From CAXNKH01 sp049296795 (GTDB taxonomy: Bacteria > Pseudomonadota > Gammaproteobacteria > Burkholderiales > Burkholderiaceae_C): 64,000 nucleotides of DNA. Below are positions 1-7,699 of the stretch, one piece after another. Under the pieces are notes generated by a model that did not search any database, was not told the origin of the DNA, and was given only the letters and a program-made list of their open reading frames with translations. The stretch covers positions 62,001 to 126,000 of the forward strand of contig JBAQTC010000054.1 in NCBI GenBank assembly GCA_049296795.1, in the 5' to 3' direction. The number at the start of each line of letters is the position of its first letter. The first letter of the stretch is position 1. The translations under genes were made by a program, and so were the position numbers.

Positions 1-1
1 C

Positions 2-190
2 AAAGACAGTGGTGACGATGAGGCCATGTTTTTCGACCACGATTTTGTCCGCGCACTGGAATACGGCATGCCTCCGGCGGGTGGTTGCGGCATAGGCATC
101 GACCGGTTGATGATGCTTCTGACTGACAGCCCCAGCATCCGCGATGTGATCCTGTTCCCCGCACTGCGTCGGGAGACCCCGGGCCAGTGA
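2..190 (+). CDS. lysS: Lysyl-tRNA synthetase, class II, C-terminal fragment
   Basis: This is the last 62 codons of a class II lysyl-tRNA synthetase, which charges tRNA-Lys in the cytoplasm. The fragment carries the motif 3 region of class II synthetases, reading GCGIGIDRLMMLLTD, where the Arg binds ATP. It ends in the family's usual tail, with a segment like RDVILFPALRRE. The gene begins upstream of the window. Its stop TGA overlaps the GTG start of the next gene (GTGA at 187-190), so the two are probably translationally coupled. Identification is firm from motif 3 and the tail; nothing can be said about the N-terminal anticodon-binding domain. Confidence 0.95.
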   Translation, partial: KDSGDDEAMFFDHDFVRALEYGMPPAGGCGIGIDRLMMLLTDSPSIRDVILFPALRRETPGQ

Positions 191-711
191 AGTACCTGGC
201 CCACTACCCCAAAAACCTTCAAGATCAGGTAGGGCAACTGATCGCTGAGGACCGACTTGGGACTATGCTGCTGAGCAAGTACCCAACCAGCCATGCGGTG
301 CGAACCGACAAAGCCCTGTACACCTTTGTGCTGGACCTGAAGAACGAACATCTGGGTAAAACCGAGCCCTTGAGCAAAATCTGTTTTGACAGCAAGCTTG
401 AGGTGATCCAGCATGCCCTGGGAACCCACACCACGGTGTCAAGAGTGCAGGGGTCGAAGCTGAAAAGCAAACGCGAAATCCGTGTCGCTTCGCTGTTCAA
501 GGTGGTGCCGCTCGAGTTTTTGAAAATGATCGCCGTTCATGAGCTAGCGCACATCAAGGAAAAGGACCATAACAAGGCCTTCTACCAGTTGTGCACGCAT
601 ATGGAACCCAATTACCATCAATTTGAATTTGATTTGCGGCTGTACCTGACCCACCTGGACCAAGTGGGTCAGCTGTCCTGGCCACAGCCATCAACCCAAT
701 TCAGGGGCTAA
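187..711 (+). CDS. YgjP-like zinc metallopeptidase (WLM/DUF45 type)
   Basis: A 174-residue protein with the zincin motif HELAHIKEKDHNKAFYQ (about residues 118-134), where two His and a downstream His typically bind zinc and the Glu acts as base. This layout is that of the YgjP-like metallopeptidase family, small cytoplasmic proteins of uncertain substrate. There is no signal peptide or membrane segment. The start is GTG at 187, overlapping the lysS stop by 4 bp, which fixes it by translational coupling. The 3' end overlaps the convergent cytochrome c gene by 11 bp (701-711). The family is clear; the biological role is not known. Confidence 0.8.
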   Translation: MKYLAHYPKNLQDQVGQLIAEDRLGTMLLSKYPTSHAVRTDKALYTFVLDLKNEHLGKTEPLSKICFDSKLEVIQHALGTHTTVSRVQGSKLKSKREIRVASLFKVVPLEFLKMIAVHELAHIKEKDHNKAFYQLCTHMEPNYHQFEFDLRLYLTHLDQVGQLSWPQPSTQFRG

Positions 712-1030
712 GCACCGATATCCGGATCGACTCATACCAAGCCGCCAGATCTTTGATTTCTTGGTCGCTCAAAGATTTGGCGATCACGCTCATCATCTCG
801 TTTTGACGTTTCCCCCCACGGTAATTCTTGAGCTGTTCAACCGTGTAAATAGCCGGTTGTCCTGCCAGATGGGGCGCTGTTGGAAACTGGCTCAAGCCAA
901 CAGCCCCATGGCAGGTCACACACATAGCGGCAAGGGCCTTGCCTGCTACTGGATCGCCCGCCTGGGCCGCACCCAACCACACACCGCTCAGCAGTAGCGC
1001 CAGGCAAGCTTGAGTTTGAAAACTAGACAT
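701..1030 (-). CDS. Class I cytochrome c, monohaem, periplasmic
   Basis: A 109-residue secreted cytochrome c of the c553/c5 type. Residues 1-24 form a Sec signal peptide ending AAQA. The haem site CVTCH lies near residues 36-40, and the Met pair in NEMMSVIAKSL is the likely region of the axial Met ligand. It probably passes electrons from a periplasmic dehydrogenase to the respiratory chain. It lies directly downstream of the PQQ-type sugar dehydrogenase gene on the same strand, which suggests a redox partner, but a terminator-like hairpin separates them. Its end overlaps the convergent metallopeptidase gene. The family call is firm; the partner is inferred. Confidence 0.85.
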   Translation of the reverse strand: MSSFQTQACLALLLSGVWLGAAQAGDPVAGKALAAMCVTCHGAVGLSQFPTAPHLAGQPAIYTVEQLKNYRGGKRQNEMMSVIAKSLSDQEIKDLAAWYESIRISVLSP

Positions 1031-1042
1031 GAGAATTCCAAA

Positions 1043-1076
1043 TAAAAGCGGACCTGAAAACTGGTTCAGGTCCGCT
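1043..1076 (-). terminator. Intrinsic terminator between sugar dehydrogenase and cytochrome c
   Basis: A perfect 12-bp stem (1047-1058 with 1065-1076, arms AGCGGACCTGAA and its complement) has a 6-nt loop. On the minus strand it is followed by a T-rich run (TTTATTT). It would end or reduce transcription from the sugar dehydrogenase gene before the cytochrome c gene. Confidence 0.75.
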
Positions 1077-1131
1077 GAGAGTTACCGGCATTTCATCCGG
1101 GATGCGTCACCCCGGCTGAAAGGATTCAGGC

Positions 1132-2391
1132 TTACATCCCTGTGTAGCTGATGCGGTAGATCGCTCCGGCAAAGTCGTCCGACACCAGAATCGAACCATC
1201 GGGCAGGTTGGCTACGTCAACCGGACGACCCCGGTACTGACGGGTTTCTGGGTCGAGCCAGCCATCGGCAAATACCTCCGTCTTGTCAGCCGAGCCGTCC
1301 GCCTTCAAACTGGTAAACATGATGCGCGCACCGATCGGGTCGGTACGGTTCCATGAACCATGCTGGGCCGAGAAAATGCCGCCTTGGTACTTGGCTGGGA
1401 ATTTTTTGCCGGTGTAGAAAGTCAAACCGAGGTCAGCTGCATGGGCATCCATATAGACCTCAGGGTTGGTCACATTGCTGGGCAAGGGATCCTTGTCGTA
1501 ACCATGCTCCGTGATACGGGTCTTGCCCTGGATCCAGGGATAACCGAAGAACTGACCCGCCTTGGTGGCACGGTTGATCTCACCAGCAGGAATCAGGTCA
1601 CCCATACCGTCGGTTTGGTTGTCAGTGAACCACAATTCATTGTTCTTTGGGTTGAACTCCAGGCCCACGGAATTGCGAATGCCGGTTGCATAGACTTCGC
1701 GCTTGCTGCCGTCAAACGGATTCATGCGAACGATACCGCCGATACCAGTTTGATCGTACAGTTTGAGCTTGTCGCGCGGTTGCACATTGTGCGGCTGGCC
1801 CAAGGTGATGTAGAGCATGCCGTCCTTGCCAATACGGCAGGTCCGTGCGCCGTGGTTGTAGCTCTCTTCCTCGACCGGGATCAACTTGCCTTGCGAGGCC
1901 ACTTCGATCACCGCCACATCAGGGCCTTCGTAGAAGAATTCAGCGGCTGGGAAATTCAGCACCCGGTTGTGTTCAGCCACAATCAGGAAACCGTCTTTGG
2001 TCCAGCAAACTCCGTTGGGTACGCTGAACTTGAGCGAAGGTGCGAACGACTTGACTTCGGTGGCGGCCTCGCCACTGTTGCGGTTGGTCACAGCCCAAAC
2101 CGTTGACTTGCGGGTTCCCACAAACAGCATATTGGTCGAAGGAGCGACTGCCATGTGACGGGCATCAGGCACGATGGCGTACAGCGCAATCTTGAAACCT
2201 GGCGGCATTTTGACGCGCTTGAGGTTTTCCTTGATGGCATCGGCATTGGCGCCTGTTTGCGGCACAAGCGGAATATTCAGATCGGTCGTTGCTACCCGCA
2301 TCTGTTTGAGTTTTTCAATATTGGCCTGACCCATAGCCAGGCTAGCAACACTCAAGCCTGCAATCGCAAGCAACAGTTTTTTTACACTCAT
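1132..2391 (-). CDS. PQQ-type sugar (sorbosone/glucose) dehydrogenase family protein
   Basis: A secreted beta-propeller of the glucose/sorbosone dehydrogenase family, about 419 residues, whose best known members are PQQ-dependent sugar or aldose dehydrogenases of the periplasm. The ATG at 2391 was chosen because AAGGAG sits 6-8 nt upstream; an upstream in-frame ATG at 2406 overlaps that ribosome site. Residues 1-22 form a signal peptide ending AMGQA. Family hallmarks include TGIRNSVGLEFNP, the FGYPW loop and a C-terminal GAIYRISYTG strand. A paralogue lies at 26345-27541, also with a cytochrome c beside it. Substrate and cofactor are not proven by sequence. Confidence 0.8.
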   Translation of the reverse strand: MSVKKLLLAIAGLSVASLAMGQANIEKLKQMRVATTDLNIPLVPQTGANADAIKENLKRVKMPPGFKIALYAIVPDARHMAVAPSTNMLFVGTRKSTVWAVTNRNSGEAATEVKSFAPSLKFSVPNGVCWTKDGFLIVAEHNRVLNFPAAEFFYEGPDVAVIEVASQGKLIPVEEESYNHGARTCRIGKDGMLYITLGQPHNVQPRDKLKLYDQTGIGGIVRMNPFDGSKREVYATGIRNSVGLEFNPKNNELWFTDNQTDGMGDLIPAGEINRATKAGQFFGYPWIQGKTRITEHGYDKDPLPSNVTNPEVYMDAHAADLGLTFYTGKKFPAKYQGGIFSAQHGSWNRTDPIGARIMFTSLKADGSADKTEVFADGWLDPETRQYRGRPVDVANLPDGSILVSDDFAGAIYRISYTGM

Positions 2392-2552
2392 GAGCATCTC
2401 CTTCATGTGATTGGAACAAAAATGTTGCGCCTCAAAATATTGCGCAAATTAATAACCAAGAACATCCTAGATCGATTTCTTTGGGGGACGATACCGGGTA
2501 AACCCCTGTTTATTTGAAAATGCTCAATTTGAGTCGCATCGGAGACTTCGGC

Positions 2553-3092
2553 TCAAGCCAGGCTAGCCAATAAAACACCGGCTTGATCTTTGGCGGAGAG
2601 TTGGGGCGCTAAACCGGCCAACGGCCAGCTGATGGCCAGATCTGGGTCGTTCCAGGCGATGCAGCGCTCGAACTCTGGGGCGTAGTAATCGGTGGTCTTG
2701 TACAAAAAATCGGCCGTTTCGCTGGTCACTAGAAAACCATGGGCCAGGCCCGGCGGCACCCACAGCTGGCGCTGATTACGCTCGCTCAACTCCATGCCGA
2801 CCCAGCGCCCAAAGCTGGGCGAGTTCTTGCGAATATCCACCGCGACATCAAACACCGAACCCCGCACGACCCGCACCAGCTTGCCCTGCGCTTGTTGCGT
2901 TTGGTAATGCAGTCCGCGCAACACACCTTGGGCCGAGCGACTGTGGTTGTCTTGAACAAATGCAAGCGACAGACCCGTGGCCTGATTAAAAGCGCGCTGG
3001 TTAAAACTCTCAAAAAAGAAACCCCGAGCATCACCAAACACCTTGGGTTCGATCAGCAGCACATCGGCAATTGCAGTGGCAGTAACTTTCAT
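2553..3092 (-). CDS. rfbC: dTDP-4-dehydrorhamnose 3,5-epimerase
   Basis: RmlC epimerises dTDP-4-keto-6-deoxyglucose at C3 and C5, the third step of dTDP-L-rhamnose synthesis for cell-surface polysaccharide. The 179-residue cupin has the family pattern GVLRGLHYQ with the catalytic His at residue 62, and the start region EPKVFGDARGFFFE. I place the start at ATG 3092; a GTG nine bases upstream is also in frame. It is the last gene of rfbBDAC, 12 bp after rfbA. The length matches the family, and all features point to a functional enzyme. Confidence 0.95.
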   Translation of the reverse strand: MKVTATAIADVLLIEPKVFGDARGFFFESFNQRAFNQATGLSLAFVQDNHSRSAQGVLRGLHYQTQQAQGKLVRVVRGSVFDVAVDIRKNSPSFGRWVGMELSERNQRQLWVPPGLAHGFLVTSETADFLYKTTDYYAPEFERCIAWNDPDLAISWPLAGLAPQLSAKDQAGVLLASLA

Positions 3093-3104
3093 GGCAAGCA
3101 CACT

Positions 3105-3992
3105 TCAAGCCGCATTGGGCTCAGACAACAAACGCAGCAAATACTGGCCATAACCATTTTTACGCATGGGTTGCGCCAATTTTTCCAGCTGCTCGCTGGT
3201 GATGAATCCGTTACGCCAAGCGATTTCTTCGACACAAGCGATTTTCAAACCTTGACGCCGCTCCAGTGTCGCAATGAACTGACCGGCTTCAAGCAAACTG
3301 TCGTGGGTTCCGGTATCGAGCCAGGCGTAGCCTCGCTTCATGATTTGCACCTGGAGATTGCCTTGCTCCAGATAAGCCTGATTCACAGCGGTGATTTCCA
3401 ACTCACCCCGGGCACTGGGTTTGACGGCTTTGGCAATGTCGACCACCTTCGTGTCATAAAAATACAAGCCCGTCACGGCATAGTTGCTCTGGGGTTTGAG
3501 CGGTTTTTCATCGATGCTGACGGCCTGACCCGCTTTGTCAAAAGCCACCACGCCATAGCGTTCTGGATCCTGCACATGGTAGGCAAAGACGGTTGCACCA
3601 CTGGCTTGCGCATCGGCTTGCTCCAGCAAGGGACCCAGATCGTGGCCATAAAAAATATTGTCACCCAGCACCAGGGCGCTGGTTTGATTGCCGATAAATT
3701 TTTCACCAATGATGAAGGCCTGGGCCAAACCGTCGGGGCTGGGCTGTACCGCGTACTGCAGGTTCAAACCCCATTGCGCGCCATCGCCCAACAGCTGCTG
3801 AAAGCGTGGAATATCTTGCGGCGTACTGATGACCAGAATGTCGCGCATGCCCGAGAGCATCAAAGTGCTCAGCGGGTAGTAAATCATGGGTTTGTCGTAC
3901 ACCGGAAGCAGCTGTTTGCTCATGGCCAAGGTGGCTGGGTGCAGTCGGGTGCCAGAGCCACCCGCGAGAATGATGCCTTTGCGCTGGGTCAT
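3105..3992 (-). CDS. rfbA: Glucose-1-phosphate thymidylyltransferase
   Basis: RmlA joins dTTP and glucose-1-phosphate to give dTDP-glucose, the first step of dTDP-L-rhamnose synthesis. The 295-residue protein has the nucleotide-binding signature GGSGTRLHP at residues 11-19, the SKQLLPVYDKPM sugar-phosphate region, the LGDNIFYG metal site and the WLDTGTHDSL segment. Its length is normal. Its ATG overlaps the rfbD stop by 4 bp (3989-3992), so translation is likely coupled. Identification is secure. Confidence 0.96.
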   Translation of the reverse strand: MTQRKGIILAGGSGTRLHPATLAMSKQLLPVYDKPMIYYPLSTLMLSGMRDILVISTPQDIPRFQQLLGDGAQWGLNLQYAVQPSPDGLAQAFIIGEKFIGNQTSALVLGDNIFYGHDLGPLLEQADAQASGATVFAYHVQDPERYGVVAFDKAGQAVSIDEKPLKPQSNYAVTGLYFYDTKVVDIAKAVKPSARGELEITAVNQAYLEQGNLQVQIMKRGYAWLDTGTHDSLLEAGQFIATLERRQGLKIACVEEIAWRNGFITSEQLEKLAQPMRKNGYGQYLLRLLSEPNAA

Positions 3993-4882
3993 AGTGTTTC
4001 TTTCAGCATCCTTGCCAGCCCTTGCTGCCAGGGCGGCAGAAAAAGGTCAAATGCAGTGCGTAATTTATCGGTATTCAGACGTGAATTATGGGGTCGAGGG
4101 GCCGGCGTTGGAAAACTGCTGCTGGCTATGGGCCTGAGTTCTGCCGGGCCCAGCTTGAGCTGGACACCAGCTTGTTGCGCGCTGGCCAGCACCAGTTTGG
4201 CGTAGCCATACCAGCTGGTTTCGCCACTCGCCGCCAGGTGGTAGAGGCCGCTGAGCCCTCGGTTCGGTGTTGGCCCCACCACGCCGCGCAAGGCGTGGGC
4301 ACTGACATCGGCCAGCAAGTCAGCACCGGTGGGTGCGCCGAACTGGTCATCAATCACATTGAGGGTGTCGCGCTCCTGCGCTAGTCTGAGCATGGTTTTG
4401 GCGAAATTGCCACCGCGCGCGGCATAGACCCAACTGGTTCTAAAAATCAGATGAGCGCAGCCACTCTCAGCAATCAACTGCTCGCCCTCGAGTTTGGTCT
4501 GGCCGTAAACGTTGAGGGGGGCCGTTGCATCGCCCTCCAGCCAAGGCTGGTCGCCGCTGCCATCAAACACATATTCGGTCGAGTAGTGCAGCAACCAAGC
4601 ACCCAGACTGTGGGCTTCGCGTGCCAGCACACCGGGGGCTAAGGCATTGATGGTTCGTGCCAACTCCGGCTCGCTCTGGGCTTTGTCAACGGCGGTGTAG
4701 GCAGCAGCATTGACAATGACCTCCGGGCGCAGCGTGCGTACGGTTTGTTCCAGTGCTGACAGATCGGTGAAATTGCCGCCCAGGTTGTCTGAACCCAGGG
4801 CAATCACTTCGCCCAAGGGAGCCAAGCTGCGCTGCAACTCCCAGCCGACTTGCCCGTTCTTTCCCAGCAGCAGGATTCTCAT
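3989..4882 (-). CDS. rfbD: dTDP-4-dehydrorhamnose reductase
   Basis: RmlD reduces dTDP-4-keto-L-rhamnose to dTDP-L-rhamnose with NAD(P)H, the last step of the pathway. The 297-residue short-chain-dehydrogenase fold starts with the dinucleotide motif GKNGQVGWEL and carries NAAAYTAVDKAQ and the catalytic YxxxK in NVYGQTKLEGE. I start the gene at ATG 4882, because this ATG overlaps the rfbB stop (ATGA, 4879-4882) and the Rossmann motif then falls at the N-terminus; the longer open frame to 5017 is only read-through inside rfbB. The end overlaps rfbA by 4 bp. Confidence 0.95.
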   Translation of the reverse strand: MRILLLGKNGQVGWELQRSLAPLGEVIALGSDNLGGNFTDLSALEQTVRTLRPEVIVNAAAYTAVDKAQSEPELARTINALAPGVLAREAHSLGAWLLHYSTEYVFDGSGDQPWLEGDATAPLNVYGQTKLEGEQLIAESGCAHLIFRTSWVYAARGGNFAKTMLRLAQERDTLNVIDDQFGAPTGADLLADVSAHALRGVVGPTPNRGLSGLYHLAASGETSWYGYAKLVLASAQQAGVQLKLGPAELRPIASSSFPTPAPRPHNSRLNTDKLRTAFDLFLPPWQQGLARMLKETL

Positions 4883-5937
4883 GCAGTTGCGTTGTAGTGG
4901 GTATCGACCCAAGCCCGGTAAGCGCCCGACTGCACATGACTGACCCAATCCGGATGATCCAGATACCAGGCCACAGTTTTGCGAATGCCGGAGTCGAAAG
5001 TCTCGGCCGGCTTCCAACCCAGTTCGCGCTCGATCTTGCTGGCATCAATGGCGTAACGCCGGTCATGGCCGGGCCGGTCTTTCACATAGCTGACTTGATC
5101 CAGGTAACTGGTGCCATCACGCTTAGGACGCAGCTCGTCGAGCAGTTGACACACGGTTTTGACGATTTCGATATTGGGCATTTCATTCCAGCCCCCGACG
5201 TTATAGACCTCGCCCGGTGCTCCTGCCGCCAGCACACGCCGAATCGCGCTGCAATGGTCTTTGACGTAAAGCCAATCGCGCACCTGCATGCCATCCCCAT
5301 ACACGGGCAAGGCCTTGCCGGCCAGCGCATTAACGATCATCAAAGGAATGAGTTTTTCCGGGAAATGATACGGCCCGTAATTGTTCGAACAATTGGTGGT
5401 GAGAACCGGAAGGCCGTAGGTGTGGTGGTAAGCGCGCACCAAGTGATCGCTTGCAGCCTTGCTGGCTGAATAGGGGCTGTTGGGCTGGTAGCGGTGGCTT
5501 TCGGTAAATGCCGCTTCTTGCTGATTCAAAGATCCATAAACCTCGTCGGTCGAGACATGCAGAAAGCGAAAAGCCTCTTTGTCTGCCAGTCCACTCCAAT
5601 AGGAACGCACGGATTCCAACAGCTGAAACGTTCCGACGATGTTGGTCTGGATAAAGTCTTCGGGACCGTGAATCGACCGATCAACATGCGATTCAGCAGC
5701 AAAATTGAGAATGGCACGCGGCCGATACTGTGCCAGTAAACCATCGAGCAAGTCCCGATCACCGATGTCGCCTTGAATAAAAACATGGCGAGTATCAGCT
5801 TGCAGCGAAGCCAGGTTTTCCAGGTTGCCGGCATAGCTCAGCAGATCCAAGTTAAGTACCGACTCGTCCGAAGCGGCCAGCCAATCCAGAACAAAATTCG
5901 AGCCAATAAAGCCGGCGCCACCAGTCACAAGAATCAT
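4879..5937 (-). CDS. rfbB: dTDP-glucose 4,6-dehydratase
   Basis: RmlB converts dTDP-glucose to dTDP-4-keto-6-deoxyglucose with bound NAD. The 352-residue protein has the Rossmann motif TGGAGFIGSN at residues 5-14, the catalytic Asp-Glu pair in STDEVYG (131-132) and the YSASK dyad (Tyr156, Lys160). It heads the minus-strand operon rfbBDAC, where every gene overlaps or lies within 12 bp of the next. No glycosyltransferase or O-antigen export gene is next to it in this window, so the rhamnose acceptor cannot be told. Confidence 0.96.
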   Translation of the reverse strand: MILVTGGAGFIGSNFVLDWLAASDESVLNLDLLSYAGNLENLASLQADTRHVFIQGDIGDRDLLDGLLAQYRPRAILNFAAESHVDRSIHGPEDFIQTNIVGTFQLLESVRSYWSGLADKEAFRFLHVSTDEVYGSLNQQEAAFTESHRYQPNSPYSASKAASDHLVRAYHHTYGLPVLTTNCSNNYGPYHFPEKLIPLMIVNALAGKALPVYGDGMQVRDWLYVKDHCSAIRRVLAAGAPGEVYNVGGWNEMPNIEIVKTVCQLLDELRPKRDGTSYLDQVSYVKDRPGHDRRYAIDASKIERELGWKPAETFDSGIRKTVAWYLDHPDWVSHVQSGAYRAWVDTHYNATA

Positions 5938-5994
5938 GCAATCGCTCTCAAAAAATGGTTTTTTAGTTCTGACTCTGTAGTTCAGTGTAACCCG

Positions 5995-7248
5995 TCAGGC
6001 CACCACTCCGCGCTGGCGCAATTCTTGAATTTGAACCTCGGTCAGACCCACTTCGCGCAGTACGGCATCGGTGTCCTGGCCCAGGGTCGGCGCGTTGCGT
6101 CGATGAGCGCCGGGTGTCAGTGACAACTTGGGAACGAAGCCCGGCACCGACACCGTGCTGCCGTCATCGAGCACCACCTGCTCCAGCATGGCGCGCGCAG
6201 CGTAATGTGCGTCAGCAGCAATGTCGGCGATGGTGTAAATTTTTCCTGCCGGAACGCCCGCCTTAGCCAATTGCTCCAACACTTTATCCACCGTCAGGGT
6301 TTGGGCCCAGTTGCCGATGGCGGCATCAATTTCATCGACCCGCTTAACCCGCCCGGCGTTGTCGCCCAGCGCCGGGTCAAGACCTAGATCTGACCGTCCG
6401 ATGCAGGCCATCAAGCGCTTGAAAATACTGTCGCCATTGCCCGCGATGATGGCGTATGCGCCATCAGCGCAGAGGTAGGCATTGGTCGGAGCAATCCCGG
6501 GCAAAGCACTGCCCGAGGGCTGACGCACTGCGCCAAATACGCTGTATTCGGGCAATAGACTTTCCATGCAATTGAAAACGGCCTCGTACAGCGCGACGTC
6601 GATCACCTGTCCGCGGCCCTGCGGGGCTTGCGCGCACACGCTCATGCGTCTATGGTGCAAGGCCATCAGAATCCCGATCACCCCATGCAGCGACGCCAGC
6701 GTATCGCCAATACTGACGCCAACCCGCACCGGCGCGCGGCCCGGTTCGCCCGTGAGATGGCGCAGTCCCCCCATGGCCTCGGCCACCACGCCAAAACCCG
6801 GTCGATCACGGTAGGGGCCGGTCTGGCCATAACCGCTGATCCTCAGCATGATGAGTTTGGGGTTGAGTGCTTGCAACACATCGGGTCCCAGGCCCCAAGC
6901 CTCCATTGCACCTGGGCGAAAGTTTTCAATCAGCACATCGGCCTGCAATGCCAAGCTGCGAACGATTTCTTGCGCCTGTGCCTGCTTCAAATCAAGTACC
7001 ACCGAACGCTTGTTGCGCGACTGCACCTGCCACCATACCGAAGTTCCATCTTTGAGCAAGCGCCACTGGCGCAACGGGTCACCGCCATTGGATTCGGGCC
7101 GATTCGAATCGGCGGGGGGCTCAATCTTGATGACATCGGCACCAAAATCAGCCAGCGTCTTGGCAGCGAACGGCCCTGCAATCAGTTGGCCTAACTCGAT
7201 AACTTTAAGCCCAACCAAAGGGCCAGTGCTGGTGGACTTGCCGCTCAC
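5995..7248 (-). CDS. CaiB/BaiF family (class III) CoA-transferase
   Basis: A 417-residue cytoplasmic family III CoA-transferase, which moves CoA between carboxylic acids through an enzyme-acyl intermediate on Asp. The N-terminal GLKVIELGQLIAGPFAAKTL, the DVLIENFRPGAMEAWGL segment and the GQTGPYRDRPGFG loop, whose Asp is the likely catalytic residue, are typical. The start is GTG at 7248, with AAGGA upstream at good spacing. It lies downstream of rfbB on the same strand but 57 bp away, so it is not clearly in that operon. Substrate is unknown; formyl-CoA, carnitine-CoA and succinyl-CoA transferases all share this fold. Confidence 0.85.
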   Translation of the reverse strand: MSGKSTSTGPLVGLKVIELGQLIAGPFAAKTLADFGADVIKIEPPADSNRPESNGGDPLRQWRLLKDGTSVWWQVQSRNKRSVVLDLKQAQAQEIVRSLALQADVLIENFRPGAMEAWGLGPDVLQALNPKLIMLRISGYGQTGPYRDRPGFGVVAEAMGGLRHLTGEPGRAPVRVGVSIGDTLASLHGVIGILMALHHRRMSVCAQAPQGRGQVIDVALYEAVFNCMESLLPEYSVFGAVRQPSGSALPGIAPTNAYLCADGAYAIIAGNGDSIFKRLMACIGRSDLGLDPALGDNAGRVKRVDEIDAAIGNWAQTLTVDKVLEQLAKAGVPAGKIYTIADIAADAHYAARAMLEQVVLDDGSTVSVPGFVPKLSLTPGAHRRNAPTLGQDTDAVLREVGLTEVQIQELRQRGVVA

Positions 7249-7372
7249 GGCACAAGTCCTTGTAGCAAAATGTCAGACAATTATTTCTCCCTGCAAGTCA
7301 AAATTACTCCCGCATCATAAAACCACGGGCCAATTTGACCCACTAACAGCCTCATCCATTGAGGAAATCGTT

Positions 7373-7699
7373 TTGATTTACAAATTCAAATCCAAAGCTT
7401 GCGGCGACCTCATCATGCTGCAAGCCAATGGCCAAAGGATTTTGGCCCTGATCGGCAAAGATGAACAGGCCGCAAGTGGCATTGTCTTGCCATCGCAAAT
7501 GGCTGAGGCCATAGCGGCGCTGGAGGCCGCGGTTAGCCAAGAAGAACAGTCGCATCAAAAATTACGGCAACAAGCGGAGTCCCAAGGCCAAGCCGCGCCG
7601 CGTTTCGAGCCCATTTCACTGCGCCAACGCAGCCTGCCATTTTTGGACATGCTCCGACGCAGTCTGCGCGAAAACCAGGAAATTGTCTGGGGTGTTTAA
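7373..7699 (+). CDS. DUF1840 family protein, TTG start
   Basis: A 108-residue cytoplasmic protein of the DUF1840 family, small proteins of unknown function in Burkholderiales. The start is a TTG at 7373, giving M-IYKFKSKACGDLIML, which matches the family's usual N-terminus. The ribosome site GAGGAA lies 6 nt upstream at 7361-7366. The remaining sequence holds a Gln/Glu-rich helix (about residues 45-75) and a conserved end region SLPFLDMLRRS. It stands alone on the plus strand between two minus-strand genes and abuts the end of the PaaK-like gene without a gap. No function is proposed. Confidence 0.75.
   Translation: MIYKFKSKACGDLIMLQANGQRILALIGKDEQAASGIVLPSQMAEAIAALEAAVSQEEQSHQKLRQQAESQGQAAPRFEPISLRQRSLPFLDMLRRSLRENQEIVWGV

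Noticed and set aside
2739..4205. 488-codon open frame on the plus strand opposite rfbC and rfbA
   Set aside because: It is antisense to two well-defined enzymes whose motifs and lengths are normal; long shadow frames are common in this GC-rich coding style, and the translation has no recognisable domain.
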